From JAJXWB01 sp046349215 (GTDB lineage Bacteria; Pseudomonadota; Alphaproteobacteria; Rhizobiales; Beijerinckiaceae): DNA of 64,000 nt. The stretch spans positions 434,001-498,000 of the forward strand of contig JAXMCV010000002.1 in assembly GCA_046349215.1 (NCBI GenBank), in the 5' to 3' direction. A program made the position numbers and the translations under genes. The notes beneath the pieces were generated by a model that saw only the letters and a list, made by a program, of their open reading frames with translations, was not told the DNA's origin and searched no databases. Shown here one piece after another: positions 7,951-16,705 of this stretch (within the stretch, counting starts at the first letter, position 1; each line of letters opens with the position of its first letter).

Positions 7951-9131
7951 GCTCCGCTCCACAGTTTGATCGAATCGGCGAAAGTGCCGGCTTGTTCGCG
8001 AATGGGTTGCATCTGCCCGGAGTTCTCGGCGTACTTGAACGCGATCTGCGGGATGTTGTGCTTCTTCAGCACGCTTTGCAGGATCGGCCGTTCGAGCAGG
8101 CCGGGATCGCAAAAGGACGTCATCGCGAAGATCACGCCTTCGGCGCGGTTCTTCTTCACGCTGTCGACGAGGTAGAGACCTTTCTTGGCCTCGTCCGGCT
8201 CGTATTTCGGCGGCGTCGATTTCGAATCGTGGATATAGGCGCTTGCCAGATTGGCGAGAGGATCGCCTTCCAGCTTCACGTCCGAATTTTCCCAGCGCGT
8301 GACGAGAATGAAGTCGTCGTCGACGATGTAGCAACCGGACAGTTCGATCGACTTGATGAGGTTGAGCGGCGGCTGCTCGCAGAACATTCCGGAAATGACG
8401 ACACGGGAATTGTCCTTTATCGGGCGCGTCTGCTCGCGGACGGAATCGAGATAGGCCCGCATCATCTTGTTGTGTTCCTCGACCGGGATCACCATGCCCG
8501 CGCGCAGCAGGAGGTAGAGCTCGGAGGAGGGAATGTTCCAGGGCTGGTCGGCCCGCACTTCGTAGGCCTCGCGGATCAGCCGCCGGTTCTCGTTGAACAC
8601 TGCGATGGAGGCGCGCAATGCGTCGTCGGTGATCGGCTTGCCGCCCATCTGTTCGAGCCAGTGGCAGGTCTCTTTCAGCTCGCTGCGGTAGAATTCGCCG
8701 CCGAGGTCGTCGACGAAATTGTGCGGCAGGTCGATATAGCGCGCGCCCTTGTTCGGGAACATGAGCTTCCACATGCCCGAGAGATTGCGGATGACGTCGC
8801 AGATCGAGGGGAACATCATGCCGTCGACGAAGTCGAGCCGGCCGGAGACGCCGAGTTCGATGGTCGAGCGGGGAATGCGGCAGATGTAGCTCTGGTAATA
8901 GGCGTCGCCGTGGATCACCTCAAGCTGGTCGCCGCCGCCGAATATGCCGAGCGGCAGGCCGCCGGCGGCATGCACCAGTTCACGCGGCGCATAATAGGGC
9001 ATGAAGCCGACGACGATGCGTCCGGGCTTTTCGGCCTTCCATTCGCGCGCCGCCGCGAAGGTCAGGTCGGTGAACAGGTCCTCGGCGCGTTTGACGATGT
9101 CCGCCGTGGTCGTTTTCGGCTTGTCGAGCAT
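7947..9131 (-). CDS. bcrC: Benzoyl-CoA reductase subunit C (BadD-type)
   Basis: This protein of about 394 residues is of the HgdB/BcrBC family, with cysteines in SYICRIPRS, FPSICDVIR, ISGMFCEQP and TSFCDPG. It pairs with BcrB to hold the catalytic clusters and substrate. Two ATGs lie nine bases apart. The start at 9131 (MLDKPKTTT) was chosen because GGAAGG sits nine bases before it, whereas that same motif abuts the ATG at 9140 with no spacing. The upstream choice would overlap dch by eight bases. It is the first of the four reductase genes and follows dch directly. Confidence 0.93.
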   Translation of the reverse strand: MLDKPKTTTADIVKRAEDLFTDLTFAAAREWKAEKPGRIVVGFMPYYAPRELVHAAGGLPLGIFGGGDQLEVIHGDAYYQSYICRIPRSTIELGVSGRLDFVDGMMFPSICDVIRNLSGMWKLMFPNKGARYIDLPHNFVDDLGGEFYRSELKETCHWLEQMGGKPITDDALRASIAVFNENRRLIREAYEVRADQPWNIPSSELYLLLRAGMVIPVEEHNKMMRAYLDSVREQTRPIKDNSRVVISGMFCEQPPLNLIKSIELSGCYIVDDDFILVTRWENSDVKLEGDPLANLASAYIHDSKSTPPKYEPDEAKKGLYLVDSVKKNRAEGVIFAMTSFCDPGLLERPILQSVLKKHNIPQIAFKYAENSGQMQPIREQAGTFADSIKLWSGA

Positions 9132-9132
9132 G

Positions 9133-9900
9133 TCAGGCATCCTTCCACTGCGCGGGGCGCTTTTCGATGAAGGCGGTCAGTCCCTCGACGGCGTCGGCCG
9201 TCGCCATCAGTTCGTCGAGATAGAGCTTCTCGATCTTCTTCAGCTTGCCGGCGACGCGGTCGACCGCGTCCTGCCGCGCGGCGCGCGTCGCAAAGCGCAA
9301 GGATCTTGCGCTCTTTGGCGCGAGATTCTTGTCGAACCAGGCGAGCGCAGCTGCTTCGGGGTCTACGGAAACCTGATTGACGAGGCCGATGCGCAAGGCT
9401 TCGTCCGCATCGATCGACCTGCCCGATAGCAGCATGTCCTCGGCCGCCGCGAGGCTGACACGCTCCGGCAGCAGGCAGGAGGCGGCCGGCGCGAAGACTC
9501 CGATCTGGATTTCAGGCTGGCCGAATTTCGCGTCTGCTCCGGCGAAGATCAGGTGGCCGGCGCTGACGATTTCGAGCCCGCCGCCGAGGCACTGACCGCG
9601 CACAACCATGAGCACAGGGATTTCCGATGCGAAGATCTTCAGAACGAGTCGATGAAATCCTTCGAGCATGGCCGCGCATTGCGCGGGCATGTGCTCCTCG
9701 ATCGAGGCGCCGAAGGAAAAATGCCCGCCGGCGGAGTCGACCAGGATTCCGCGCAGCGCCGAATTGGCGGCGTGCTGCGCGAGCGCCTGTTCGAGCGCGG
9801 CGTTCATCGCCGCGTCGAGGATGTTGGCCTTGGGGCGATCGAGGCGCAGGCGCAGAAGGCGCCCGTCGCGTTCGATCCATGTCTTGACCGGGCTGGCCAT
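9133..9900 (-). CDS. dch: Cyclohexa-1,5-diene-1-carbonyl-CoA hydratase (dienoyl-CoA hydratase)
   Basis: This 255-residue crotonase-fold protein has the oxyanion-hole segments HFSFGASIEEH and GQCLGGGLEIVSAG. Its short length, the FGASIEEHMP stretch and its place next to oah and bcrC identify it as the Thauera-type Dch. It adds water to the dienoyl-CoA made by benzoyl-CoA reductase, giving 6-hydroxycyclohex-1-ene-1-carbonyl-CoA. It lies one base downstream of oah and almost touches bcrC, so it is co-transcribed. R. palustris uses the different BadK route at this step. Confidence 0.92.
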   Translation of the reverse strand: MASPVKTWIERDGRLLRLRLDRPKANILDAAMNAALEQALAQHAANSALRGILVDSAGGHFSFGASIEEHMPAQCAAMLEGFHRLVLKIFASEIPVLMVVRGQCLGGGLEIVSAGHLIFAGADAKFGQPEIQIGVFAPAASCLLPERVSLAAAEDMLLSGRSIDADEALRIGLVNQVSVDPEAAALAWFDKNLAPKSARSLRFATRAARQDAVDRVAGKLKKIEKLYLDELMATADAVEGLTAFIEKRPAQWKDA

Positions 9901-9901
9901 G

Positions 9902-11014
9902 TCACTTCGCCTTCGGGATCAGCTCTTCGATCATCTTCTCGGTCCAGCCCTCGCCCTTGGCGAGACGCTGGCGCAGCGCGACGAAATCGATTTCGCGGTC
10001 TTCGCGCGGGCCTTCGTTGAAGGCCCGGAAGCCGGTGCGCGCCTCGGCCATCATGTTGAGGGCGAGCCAGGCTCGGCTGTTCTCCTTGTTCATGTTCCAG
10101 GCGTTGAGCTTCGGCTTGCGCAATTCCTCGAAGCTCTTGGTCAGGCATTCCGGGAAGGTGGTCATCAGCTTGGTGCAGAGCGCCTCGACCTTGATGTCGA
10201 GCTGCGACAGGTCGATCTCGCCCTTCGCCATCGTTTCCTTGCCCTTCTTCAGGGCTTCGCCGGACAACGGTTCGCCGTGGACGATGCGGCCGAAGTCGTC
10301 GAGATAGCGTTGGGTCTCAACCAGCGGGTTCGGCACGAACTTGCCGTCGACCTTGAGCGCCGGAACAATGTCGAGGACGACGCCGAGGCGATAGGCCTTG
10401 TGCGCCGACCACGGCTCGCACAATGTGCCGGATTCCATGGCGCGTTCGGCGCCGACCATCAGCGGCAGGAAGTCGGTCGCGCCGCCGATCGCCGCCGAAC
10501 CGTGCTTGGGGCCGGCCTGGCCGAATTTGGCGAGGTCCTGCGCGATCGTGAAATCGCAGGCCATGCCGATTTCCTGGCCGCCGCCGATGCGCATGCCGTT
10601 GACGCGGGCGATGACCGGCTTGTCGCAACCGAGGATCGCCGAGACCATGTCGTTGAACAGCCGCATGTACTGCCGGTATTCCTGCGGATTGCCGGCGTAG
10701 TACTCGGCGTATTCCTTCGTGTTGCCGCCAGTGCAGAAGGCCTTGTCGCCGACGCCCGTAAACACGACCGCGACGACGTCGCGCGAATTGGACGCGGTGC
10801 GGAAGGCGCGGATGACGCCCTTCACCATGTCGGTCGTGTAGGAATTGTACTGCTTGGGATTATCGAGCCAAATCCAGGCGTTGTAGAGGCCGGGAACGGT
10901 TGAGCCGTCGGCGCGCCTTGCAGGGCGCTTCTCGTAGATGACGCCGGGCACTTCGGAGTGCGAAACGATGTCGTGGTCGACGAGATGGGATGCCGGAGAG
11001 GTATGCGCGGTCAT
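9902..11014 (-). CDS. oah: 6-oxocyclohex-1-ene-1-carbonyl-CoA hydrolase
   Basis: This 370-residue protein of the crotonase superfamily is longer than simple hydratases, as Oah is. It shows VGDKAFCTGGNTKEYAEYY and NGMRIGGGQEIGMACDF, forming the oxyanion hole, and GPKHGSAAIGG. Oah adds water and opens the ring hydrolytically, giving 3-hydroxypimelyl-CoA. The start MTAHTSPASH follows AAGGAAGG with good spacing; a longer in-frame reading into had lacks a ribosome site. It lies 19 bases from had and one base from dch. Oah is a standard marker gene for anaerobic benzoyl-CoA degradation. Confidence 0.95.
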   Translation of the reverse strand: MTAHTSPASHLVDHDIVSHSEVPGVIYEKRPARRADGSTVPGLYNAWIWLDNPKQYNSYTTDMVKGVIRAFRTASNSRDVVAVVFTGVGDKAFCTGGNTKEYAEYYAGNPQEYRQYMRLFNDMVSAILGCDKPVIARVNGMRIGGGQEIGMACDFTIAQDLAKFGQAGPKHGSAAIGGATDFLPLMVGAERAMESGTLCEPWSAHKAYRLGVVLDIVPALKVDGKFVPNPLVETQRYLDDFGRIVHGEPLSGEALKKGKETMAKGEIDLSQLDIKVEALCTKLMTTFPECLTKSFEELRKPKLNAWNMNKENSRAWLALNMMAEARTGFRAFNEGPREDREIDFVALRQRLAKGEGWTEKMIEELIPKAK

Positions 11015-11033
11015 GGCTTGCCTTCCTTTTTGA

Positions 11034-12104
11034 TCAGGGGACGAGAACGGCGCGGCGCGCGATCTTGTGCGCATGCACCTGTTCGAAAACTTCATTGATC
11101 GCGTCGAGCGGATGCCGCTCGACGAAGTCGGCGAGGTTGACCTTGCCGTCGAGTACCAGGTCGAGCGCGGCTGGATAGAGTTCGGGCGGGCAGCCCCAAT
11201 TGCCGAGCGCGCGTGCGTCGAAGGCCATGAGATTGGACAGGCGCACCTCGACACGGTCCATCGTGAAGCCCACGACGCACAGCGTGGCGCCATAAGTCAG
11301 CAAGCCGTAGGCGGTCGTCTGGCCAGCCGCTGTGCCGGAGCATTCGAAAATCGTCCACTCGCTCAGCGGAAGCTTCTCGGCCTTGCAGAAGTCGTTGATC
11401 CTTGCCTTGAGCGCCTTGCTGTCGAGTTCGCGCGCATTGAGCGCGAGCGCGGCGCCGTGCTTAGTCACAGCGTCCAGCTTCTTCGGATCGACGTCGATGG
11501 CGATGACCTTGGCGCCGAAGGCTTTCGAGATTTGCGCGCAATATCCGCCGACGCCGCCGACGCCGACCACGATCGCAATGGAGCCCGGCCCGACGCCGGC
11601 GCGGGTGACCGCCTGATACGGGGTGGTCACCGCATCAGCGACGACGCTCAGGTCGGCCAGCGTCAGGCCGGCCTTCGCCAGCCTGGATTCGTCGACCGGG
11701 CACAGGCCCTTCGTCGGCACCACGATATGCGAGGCGAAGCCGCCGTGGATGTCGTTGCCGGGCATCTTCTGCTTGCGGCAGATGTTGGGACGGCCGCGAC
11801 GGCAGGCGTCGCATTCGCCGCAAGGCATGACAGCCGGCACGATCACCGCCTTGCCCATCCATGCCTCGGCGCCCTTGCCGCAGGAGACGACGTGGCCGGA
11901 AATCTCGTGGCCGAGCGTCAGGTCGAGCGGATGGTTGGTGCGGACTCCGTCGTAAAGATAGCCGAGATCGGTGTGGCAGACGCCGCATCCGGCGACGGCG
12001 ACGACGACTTCGCCCTCGCCGGCGGCGGCGACGAAATCGGCCTTTATCATCGGCTTGTTGACCGCCGTCATCATCCAGCGACGGCCCGCGACGCCCTCAC
12101 CCAT
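11034..12104 (-). CDS. had: 6-hydroxycyclohex-1-ene-1-carbonyl-CoA dehydrogenase
   Basis: This 356-residue zinc alcohol dehydrogenase shows catalytic-zinc ligands Cys40 (GCGVCHTD) and His66 (GHE), the structural zinc tetrad Cys95/98/101/109 and the NAD motif GVGGVGGY. In the Thauera-type pathway Had oxidises the Dch product with NAD+ to 6-oxocyclohex-1-ene-1-carbonyl-CoA. It is the first gene of the had-oah-dch-bcrCBAD-fdx operon and is divergent from korA. The start MGEGVAGRRW follows GGGGAAGCGAA; the open frame extends further upstream into the regulatory region, which is not credible as coding. Confidence 0.93.
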   Translation of the reverse strand: MGEGVAGRRWMMTAVNKPMIKADFVAAAGEGEVVVAVAGCGVCHTDLGYLYDGVRTNHPLDLTLGHEISGHVVSCGKGAEAWMGKAVIVPAVMPCGECDACRRGRPNICRKQKMPGNDIHGGFASHIVVPTKGLCPVDESRLAKAGLTLADLSVVADAVTTPYQAVTRAGVGPGSIAIVVGVGGVGGYCAQISKAFGAKVIAIDVDPKKLDAVTKHGAALALNARELDSKALKARINDFCKAEKLPLSEWTIFECSGTAAGQTTAYGLLTYGATLCVVGFTMDRVEVRLSNLMAFDARALGNWGCPPELYPAALDLVLDGKVNLADFVERHPLDAINEVFEQVHAHKIARRAVLVP

Positions 12105-12159
12105 TTCGCTTCCCCGTTCATTTCGTCGCAGGCGTTTCGCCTTGCGTTTGTGTCTTTCA

Positions 12160-12185
12160 TTGGTAAAGTAGTATTGGAATACCAA
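12160..12185. promoter_or_regulatory. Candidate Rrf2 (BadM-like) operator
   Basis: Two overlapping inverted repeats occur: GTATTGGAATAC (12171-12182, five-base arms) and TTGGTA...TACCAA (12160-12165 with 12180-12185). A related sequence lies upstream of the operon that encodes the Rrf2 regulator (19356-19375). Position over the predicted start of the bcr transcript fits a repressor site. R. palustris BadM, an Rrf2 protein, represses badDEFG; use of this site by the local homologue is inferred. Confidence 0.5.
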
Positions 12186-12210
12186 ATAAGCAAGCGACCC
12201 GGCCGCGAGT

Positions 12211-12224
12211 TTGAGCCAGATCAA
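12211..12224. promoter_or_regulatory. FNR/AadR-type box in the bcr/kor promoter
   Basis: TTGAGCCAGATCAA matches TTGAT-N4-ATCAA at nine of ten positions. Its centre is 113 bases from the had start and 71 from the korA start, so it could activate either or both operons without oxygen. Confidence 0.65.
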
Positions 12225-12288
12225 TACGCAGCTGATGCAGTCGGGAAAACAAGAGACGGGCAGGAGCGGACATGAGGAGGCGACGGAA

Positions 12289-14019
12289 ATGAGCGCACAG
12301 GGAAAAGCGATCGATCTGTCGATCGTCCTGACGGGATCCGGCGGCGCCGGCGTCATGACGGCCGGCCAGACATTGCTGGAAGCGGCGACCAGTTGCGGCC
12401 TCTACGGTCTGATGACCCGCTCGACCGGCCCGCAGATCCGGGGCGGCGAGGCGGCCGCCATGCTGCGCCTGTCCAGCGAACCGGTGCAGTGCCCCGGCGA
12501 CAAGTTCGACATCCTGCTCGCGCTCGATTTCGAAAACGTACAGCGCTTCGCGGCCGAACTGCCGCTCGACAAGGACAGCGTCATCATCGCCGATCCTTCG
12601 GCGGGCGAAACGCCTGCCTTCCTCAAGGCGTGCGGCGCCGCGGTCGGCTATGTCGAGATGAAGAAGCTCGCCAAGACGGTGGAGGGCGGGCGCATTTCGA
12701 TGGTGGCGCTCGGCGCGCTCGCGCATCTGATCGGCCTGCCCGAGACAGCGATCGTCGAGGCGGTCGCCGCCTCGCTCGGGCGCAAGAAGCCAGAGGCCGT
12801 CAAGGCTAGCGAGGAAGGCGTGCGACTCGGCGCTGCGAATGCGCCCGATCTCGCCGTTCGGAAGCTCCGGATTTCGTCGGCGAAGCCGGCCGGCCGCTGG
12901 TCGATCACCGGCAACGAGGCGACGGGATTCGGCGTCCTGAAAGGCGGCGTGAAATTCGTCGCCGGTTATCCGATCACGCCGGCGACGGAAATCCTGGAAT
13001 GGCTGGCGCACGCCATTCCGCAATGTGGCGGCGAACTCGTGCAGGCCGAGGATGAACTGGCCTCGATCAACATGATTCTCGGCGCGAGTTTCGGCGGAAA
13101 GCCGTCGATGACGGCGACCGCCGGCCCCGGCCTGTCTCTAATGACCGAGGCGCTCGGCCTCGGCGTCGCGTCCGAAACGCCGATCGTCGTGGTCGACGTG
13201 ATGCGGTCCGGACCGTCGACCGGCATCGCCACCAAGTCCGAACAGAGCGACCTCAACATCGCGGTCTACGGCATGCATGGCGATGCGCCGCATGTCGTCA
13301 CTGCGCCATTGTCGGTATCGGATTGCCTGCTCACGGCGCAATGGTCTGTGCATCTGGCCGAGACGCTGCAGACGCCAGTCATCATGCTGTCGGACCAGTC
13401 GCTCGGCCAGGCGCGCGTCGTCATCGACAGGCCGGCGGATGTCGCCTTCGGCACAGGGCGCCTGACCCCGGTCGAACCGATCGAAGACTATGCGCGCTAT
13501 GCGCTGACCGAATCCGGCGTGTCGGCCATGTCCATTCCCGGCATGGCCGGCGGGCAGTACACGGCGGACGGCCTCACGCATAACGCGAAGGGGACGCCGT
13601 CGAGCCAGGCGGGAGACCACATCGCGCAGATGGACAAGCGTCAGCGCAAGATCGACGGCTTCGACTACAGCAGCCACTGGGCCGAGATCGACGGCGACGG
13701 CGAACTGGCCGTGCTGACCTGGGGTTCGACCAGCGAACCCTTGCGCGAAGCCGTGAAACTTGCGCGCGCGCAGGGCGTCAAGGTGAAACTGATCGCGCTG
13801 CGGCTCATCTCGCCGGTGCAGCCGGCGCTGCTCGCAAAAGCGCTCGACGGCGTCAGGCGGCTGATCGTGGTTGAGCAGACGCACGCCGGCCAGTTCTATC
13901 GCTACCTGCGCGCGCACTACGATTTGCCGAAGGACACGGCGCCGATCGCGCAGCCTGGACCGCTGCCGATCCGTCCGTCACAGGCTCTTTCCTACATCAT
14001 GAAGGGAGCGCAGGCATGA
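12289..14019 (+). CDS. korA: 2-oxoglutarate:ferredoxin oxidoreductase, gamma-alpha fusion subunit
   Basis: This 576-residue protein joins the gamma domain (residues 1 to about 185, with LTGSGGAGVMTAGQ) to the alpha domain (GYPITPATEI near residue 228, then DELASI and GPGLSLMTE). This fused layout is that of Thauera aromatica KorA, which with KorB oxidises 2-oxoglutarate to succinyl-CoA and reduces the ferredoxin that drives benzoyl-CoA reductase. The start MSAQGKAIDL follows AGGAGG. The gene is divergent from the bcr operon, and its stop overlaps korB by four bases. Substrate is inferred from this context. Confidence 0.92.
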   Translation: MSAQGKAIDLSIVLTGSGGAGVMTAGQTLLEAATSCGLYGLMTRSTGPQIRGGEAAAMLRLSSEPVQCPGDKFDILLALDFENVQRFAAELPLDKDSVIIADPSAGETPAFLKACGAAVGYVEMKKLAKTVEGGRISMVALGALAHLIGLPETAIVEAVAASLGRKKPEAVKASEEGVRLGAANAPDLAVRKLRISSAKPAGRWSITGNEATGFGVLKGGVKFVAGYPITPATEILEWLAHAIPQCGGELVQAEDELASINMILGASFGGKPSMTATAGPGLSLMTEALGLGVASETPIVVVDVMRSGPSTGIATKSEQSDLNIAVYGMHGDAPHVVTAPLSVSDCLLTAQWSVHLAETLQTPVIMLSDQSLGQARVVIDRPADVAFGTGRLTPVEPIEDYARYALTESGVSAMSIPGMAGGQYTADGLTHNAKGTPSSQAGDHIAQMDKRQRKIDGFDYSSHWAEIDGDGELAVLTWGSTSEPLREAVKLARAQGVKVKLIALRLISPVQPALLAKALDGVRRLIVVEQTHAGQFYRYLRAHYDLPKDTAPIAQPGPLPIRPSQALSYIMKGAQA

Positions 14020-14852
14020 ACACGCAGACGCCGGTGCGCGAATTCAAGCCCGCCGACTACAAGTCCGCCGTAAAGCCCGTGTGGTGTCCGGGCTGCGGCG
14101 ACCATTCGGTGCTCGTCTCCTTCCAGCGCGCGATGGCCGAACTGGCGCTGCCGCCGGAGAATGTCGCGGTCGTGTCGGGCATCGGCTGCTCGTCGCGCCT
14201 GCCCGCCTACACGAACTGCTACGGCTTTCACGGGGTGCATGGGCGTTCGCTTGCGTTGGCGACCGGCCTGAAGGTGGCGCGGCCCGACTTGACCGTCGTG
14301 GTGGCGAGTGGCGACGGCGACGGGTTCTCGATCGGCGGCAACCATTTCCTGCACGCCTGCCGCCGAAACGTCGATCTCACCTACATCGTCATGGACAATC
14401 GCATCTACGGCATGACGAAGGGACAGCCGTCGCCGACGACCGAACCCGACTGGGATACGGCGATCTCGCCCGGCGGAACTGGCGTCAGCCCCTTCAATCC
14501 GCTGGTCATCGCGCTGGCGTCCGGCGCCAATTTCATCGCGCGCGGCTTTACCGGCAACGTCGGCTATTGCGCCAGGCTGATCGTCGAGGCGATCCGCACG
14601 CCGGGCTTCTCCTTCGTGCAATTGCTCAGCCCTTGCGTCACGTTCCGCGAGGACCAGCAGGCCGGCTGGAAGAAGATCACGCACGAAGCCGTCGTTCCGG
14701 AAACCGACGATCCCGGCCGTGCGGCGCGTCGGCTGATGACCGACGACGGCTTCAACCTCGGCATTCTCTATCGTGGCCATCGCGCGCCCTACCAGCCGAA
14801 GCCGCTCGCCGACCTCGATGTGTCCCGTCTCGAAGCGGAGTTCGCCATATGA
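14016..14852 (+). CDS. korB: 2-oxoglutarate:ferredoxin oxidoreductase beta subunit
   Basis: This 278-residue TPP-binding subunit has CPGCGDH (Cys24, Cys27), the TPP/Mg motif GDGDGFSIGGNHF and the following NRIYGMTKGQ. The [4Fe-4S] ligands include these cysteines and probably Cys in the LSPCVTF segment. It completes KorAB, the regenerating system for the low-potential ferredoxin. ATGA overlaps join it both to korA upstream and to the ferritin-like gene downstream, so all three are translated together. Confidence 0.93.
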   Translation: MNTQTPVREFKPADYKSAVKPVWCPGCGDHSVLVSFQRAMAELALPPENVAVVSGIGCSSRLPAYTNCYGFHGVHGRSLALATGLKVARPDLTVVVASGDGDGFSIGGNHFLHACRRNVDLTYIVMDNRIYGMTKGQPSPTTEPDWDTAISPGGTGVSPFNPLVIALASGANFIARGFTGNVGYCARLIVEAIRTPGFSFVQLLSPCVTFREDQQAGWKKITHEAVVPETDDPGRAARRLMTDDGFNLGILYRGHRAPYQPKPLADLDVSRLEAEFAI

Positions 14853-15385
14853 AAAGTCCCGACAGGCCGGGCGCGGTTCCCACTTTCTCGACCGTCGCCG
14901 AATTCTTCGCGCAGGCATTGGCCATCGAGATCGAGGCGTCGGAACGCTACGACGAACTCGCCGACCAGATGGAGACCCACAACAACCATACGATCGCCGA
15001 CATCTTCCGCAAAATGGCGCGGATCGAAGGCTTGCATCGCGACGAGATCAGGCGGCGCGCCGGCGACGCGCTGGTCGGCGGCAGGCCGGCGAGCTTCTCT
15101 TGGCTGGCGCCGGAAGGTCCCGAGGCGATCGACATGCACGAAGTGCATTACAAGATGACGCCGCGCCAGGCGCTCATGCTGGCGCGCCACAACGAGGAAC
15201 GCGCGACGAAATATTTCGAGGCGATCGCGGAAGCCGCGGAGGATCCGGAGATCAGGGCTTTCGCGCAGACGATGGCCCAGGACGAACGTCACCATGTCGT
15301 TCTGGTCGACCAGTGGCTCGAAAAATTCGATCCGGACGATCCGGACTGGGCGGAAGACCTCGATCCGCCCGTGATGTCGGAATAA
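14849..15385 (+). CDS. Ferritin-like (rubrerythrin-type) diiron protein
   Basis: This 178-residue, mainly helical protein has acidic/histidine motifs of the ferritin-like fold: EIEASERYDEL near residue 27, RIEGLHRDEIRR near 58, NEERATKYFEAI, and AQDERHHVVLVDQWL. These fit a diiron site as in erythrin or rubrerythrin. There is no C-terminal rubredoxin domain, because no CxxC pairs are present. Its ATG overlaps the korB stop, so it is made along with KorAB. A likely role is peroxide or oxygen defence for these oxygen-labile iron-sulfur enzymes; that role is inferred. Confidence 0.8.
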   Translation: MKSPDRPGAVPTFSTVAEFFAQALAIEIEASERYDELADQMETHNNHTIADIFRKMARIEGLHRDEIRRRAGDALVGGRPASFSWLAPEGPEAIDMHEVHYKMTPRQALMLARHNEERATKYFEAIAEAAEDPEIRAFAQTMAQDERHHVVLVDQWLEKFDPDDPDWAEDLDPPVMSE

Positions 15386-15462
15386 AGCGCGCATAAACAT
15401 GCGTCGAGACGCTGCTGCGAGCCAGAGCGCAATCTCGACGCCGGGGCAAGGGAGTGGGACTG

Positions 15463-16671
15463 ATGGCGAAGACGATCGAGATTCCCTACGGATGTTACTG
15501 GTCCACCCCCTTCGCCCGCTGGCAGGGGAGTTTCGCAGGCCTGCACGCGATGGAATTCGCCGCGCATGTCACGAAAGCCGAACTCGCGAGACGCGACATC
15601 GCGCCGACGGTCTTCGACTACGGCGTTCTGGGATTGTCGGTGCCGCAGAAGCATTCGTTCTATGGAACGCCATGGTTCATGGGAATGATCGGCGCCGATC
15701 GCGTCACCGGGCCGACAATCGGACAGGCCTGCGCGACCGGCGTCCGCACCGTCCTGACCGCTGCGCAGGAAATACAGTCCGGACTGGCTGCGGTCGCGCT
15801 GGTCGTCACCGCCGACCGCACGTCTAACGGCCCGCATCTCTATTACCCGAATCCGCAGGGTCCCGGCGGCACCGGCGCGCACGAAGACTGGGTGATGGAT
15901 AATTTCGGCTACGATCCCTACACGACCCAGTCGATGCTGGCGACCGCCGAAAATGTCGCCAGGCTGCATCAGCTGACGACCGAGCAACAGCACGATCTCG
16001 TGCTGCGCCGCCAGGAACAATATTCGATGGCGCTCGCAGATGATGCCGCCTTCCTGAAGCGGTTCATGACGTTGCCGTTCGACGTCCCGGCGCCGAACTA
16101 CAAGAAAGTGGTCAGGCAACTTGCTGGCGACGAAGGCGTCACGGTCTCGACGGCGGAAGGGCTTGCCAAGCTGAAGCCCGTCCTGCAGGGCGGCACGATC
16201 ACCTTCGGTTGCCAGACGCACCCGGCCGACGCCAATGCCGGGATCATCGTCACAGGATCGGATCGGGCGAAAGAACTTTCGCGCGACGGCAATATCCAGG
16301 TGAAAGTGCTGGGTTTCGGCATGCATCGCGTCGAGGCGGCGCACATGCCGGCCGCGCCCGCGCCCGCCGCGAAGAAGGCGCTGGAGCAGGCTGGAATCGA
16401 CGTCGGCCAGCTCGACGCGATCAAGCTTCACAATCCCTTCACCGCGAATGATTTCGCCTTTGCGTCGGAACTCGGTGTCGACGTGCTGAAGATCAACAAT
16501 TACGGCTGCTCCCTGCTGTGGGGGCATCCCCAATCGCCGATGGCGACGCGCGGAATCATCGAAGTGATCGAGGAACTGGCGATCCGCGGCGGCGGCTATG
16601 GTCTGTTCAGCGGATGCGCGGCCGGCGACAGCGCCATGGCGATCGTCGTCCAGGTTTGCGACCGGGCTTGA
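15463..16671 (+). CDS. Thiolase-family acyl-CoA acetyltransferase/acyltransferase
   Basis: This is a 402-residue thiolase-superfamily protein. The nucleophile is Cys90 in GQACATGVRT, a histidine sits in LLWGHPQSP, and the second cysteine is in FSGCAAGDSAM near the C-terminus. The usual NEAFA stretch is replaced by HNPFTANDFAFA, so it belongs to a divergent thiolase subgroup. It could cleave a ketoacyl-CoA from the pimelyl-CoA end of benzoyl-CoA degradation. The start at 15463 follows GGGAG; a GTG nine bases upstream is possible. It lies 77 bases after the ferritin-like gene, probably in the korAB transcript. Confidence 0.85.
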   Translation: MAKTIEIPYGCYWSTPFARWQGSFAGLHAMEFAAHVTKAELARRDIAPTVFDYGVLGLSVPQKHSFYGTPWFMGMIGADRVTGPTIGQACATGVRTVLTAAQEIQSGLAAVALVVTADRTSNGPHLYYPNPQGPGGTGAHEDWVMDNFGYDPYTTQSMLATAENVARLHQLTTEQQHDLVLRRQEQYSMALADDAAFLKRFMTLPFDVPAPNYKKVVRQLAGDEGVTVSTAEGLAKLKPVLQGGTITFGCQTHPADANAGIIVTGSDRAKELSRDGNIQVKVLGFGMHRVEAAHMPAAPAPAAKKALEQAGIDVGQLDAIKLHNPFTANDFAFASELGVDVLKINNYGCSLLWGHPQSPMATRGIIEVIEELAIRGGGYGLFSGCAAGDSAMAIVVQVCDRA

Positions 16672-16705
16672 AGAGCAAGCGGCGCGGGCGAGGCCTGCCG
16701 GGCCG

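Larger units (their letters stand above)
12105..12288. promoter_or_regulatory. Divergent had-bcr / korAB promoter region
   Basis: This 184-base, locally AT-richer gap separates the two arms of the benzoyl-CoA cluster. It contains an FNR-type box (12211-12224) and a palindromic stretch (12160-12185). If the box sits at -41.5 for the had direction, transcription would start near 12176, in the middle of the inner palindrome 12171-12182. TATTTG (minus strand, 12183-12188) falls where a -10 hexamer would be. AGGAGG at about 12275-12280 is the korA ribosome site. Confidence 0.7.

Noticed and set aside
6640..8772. 710-codon frame and other long minus-strand frames that run through bcr genes
   Set aside because: They are real genes (bcrB, bcrA, bcrD) extended upstream in frame through the preceding gene; family starts and ATGA overlaps fix the true starts.
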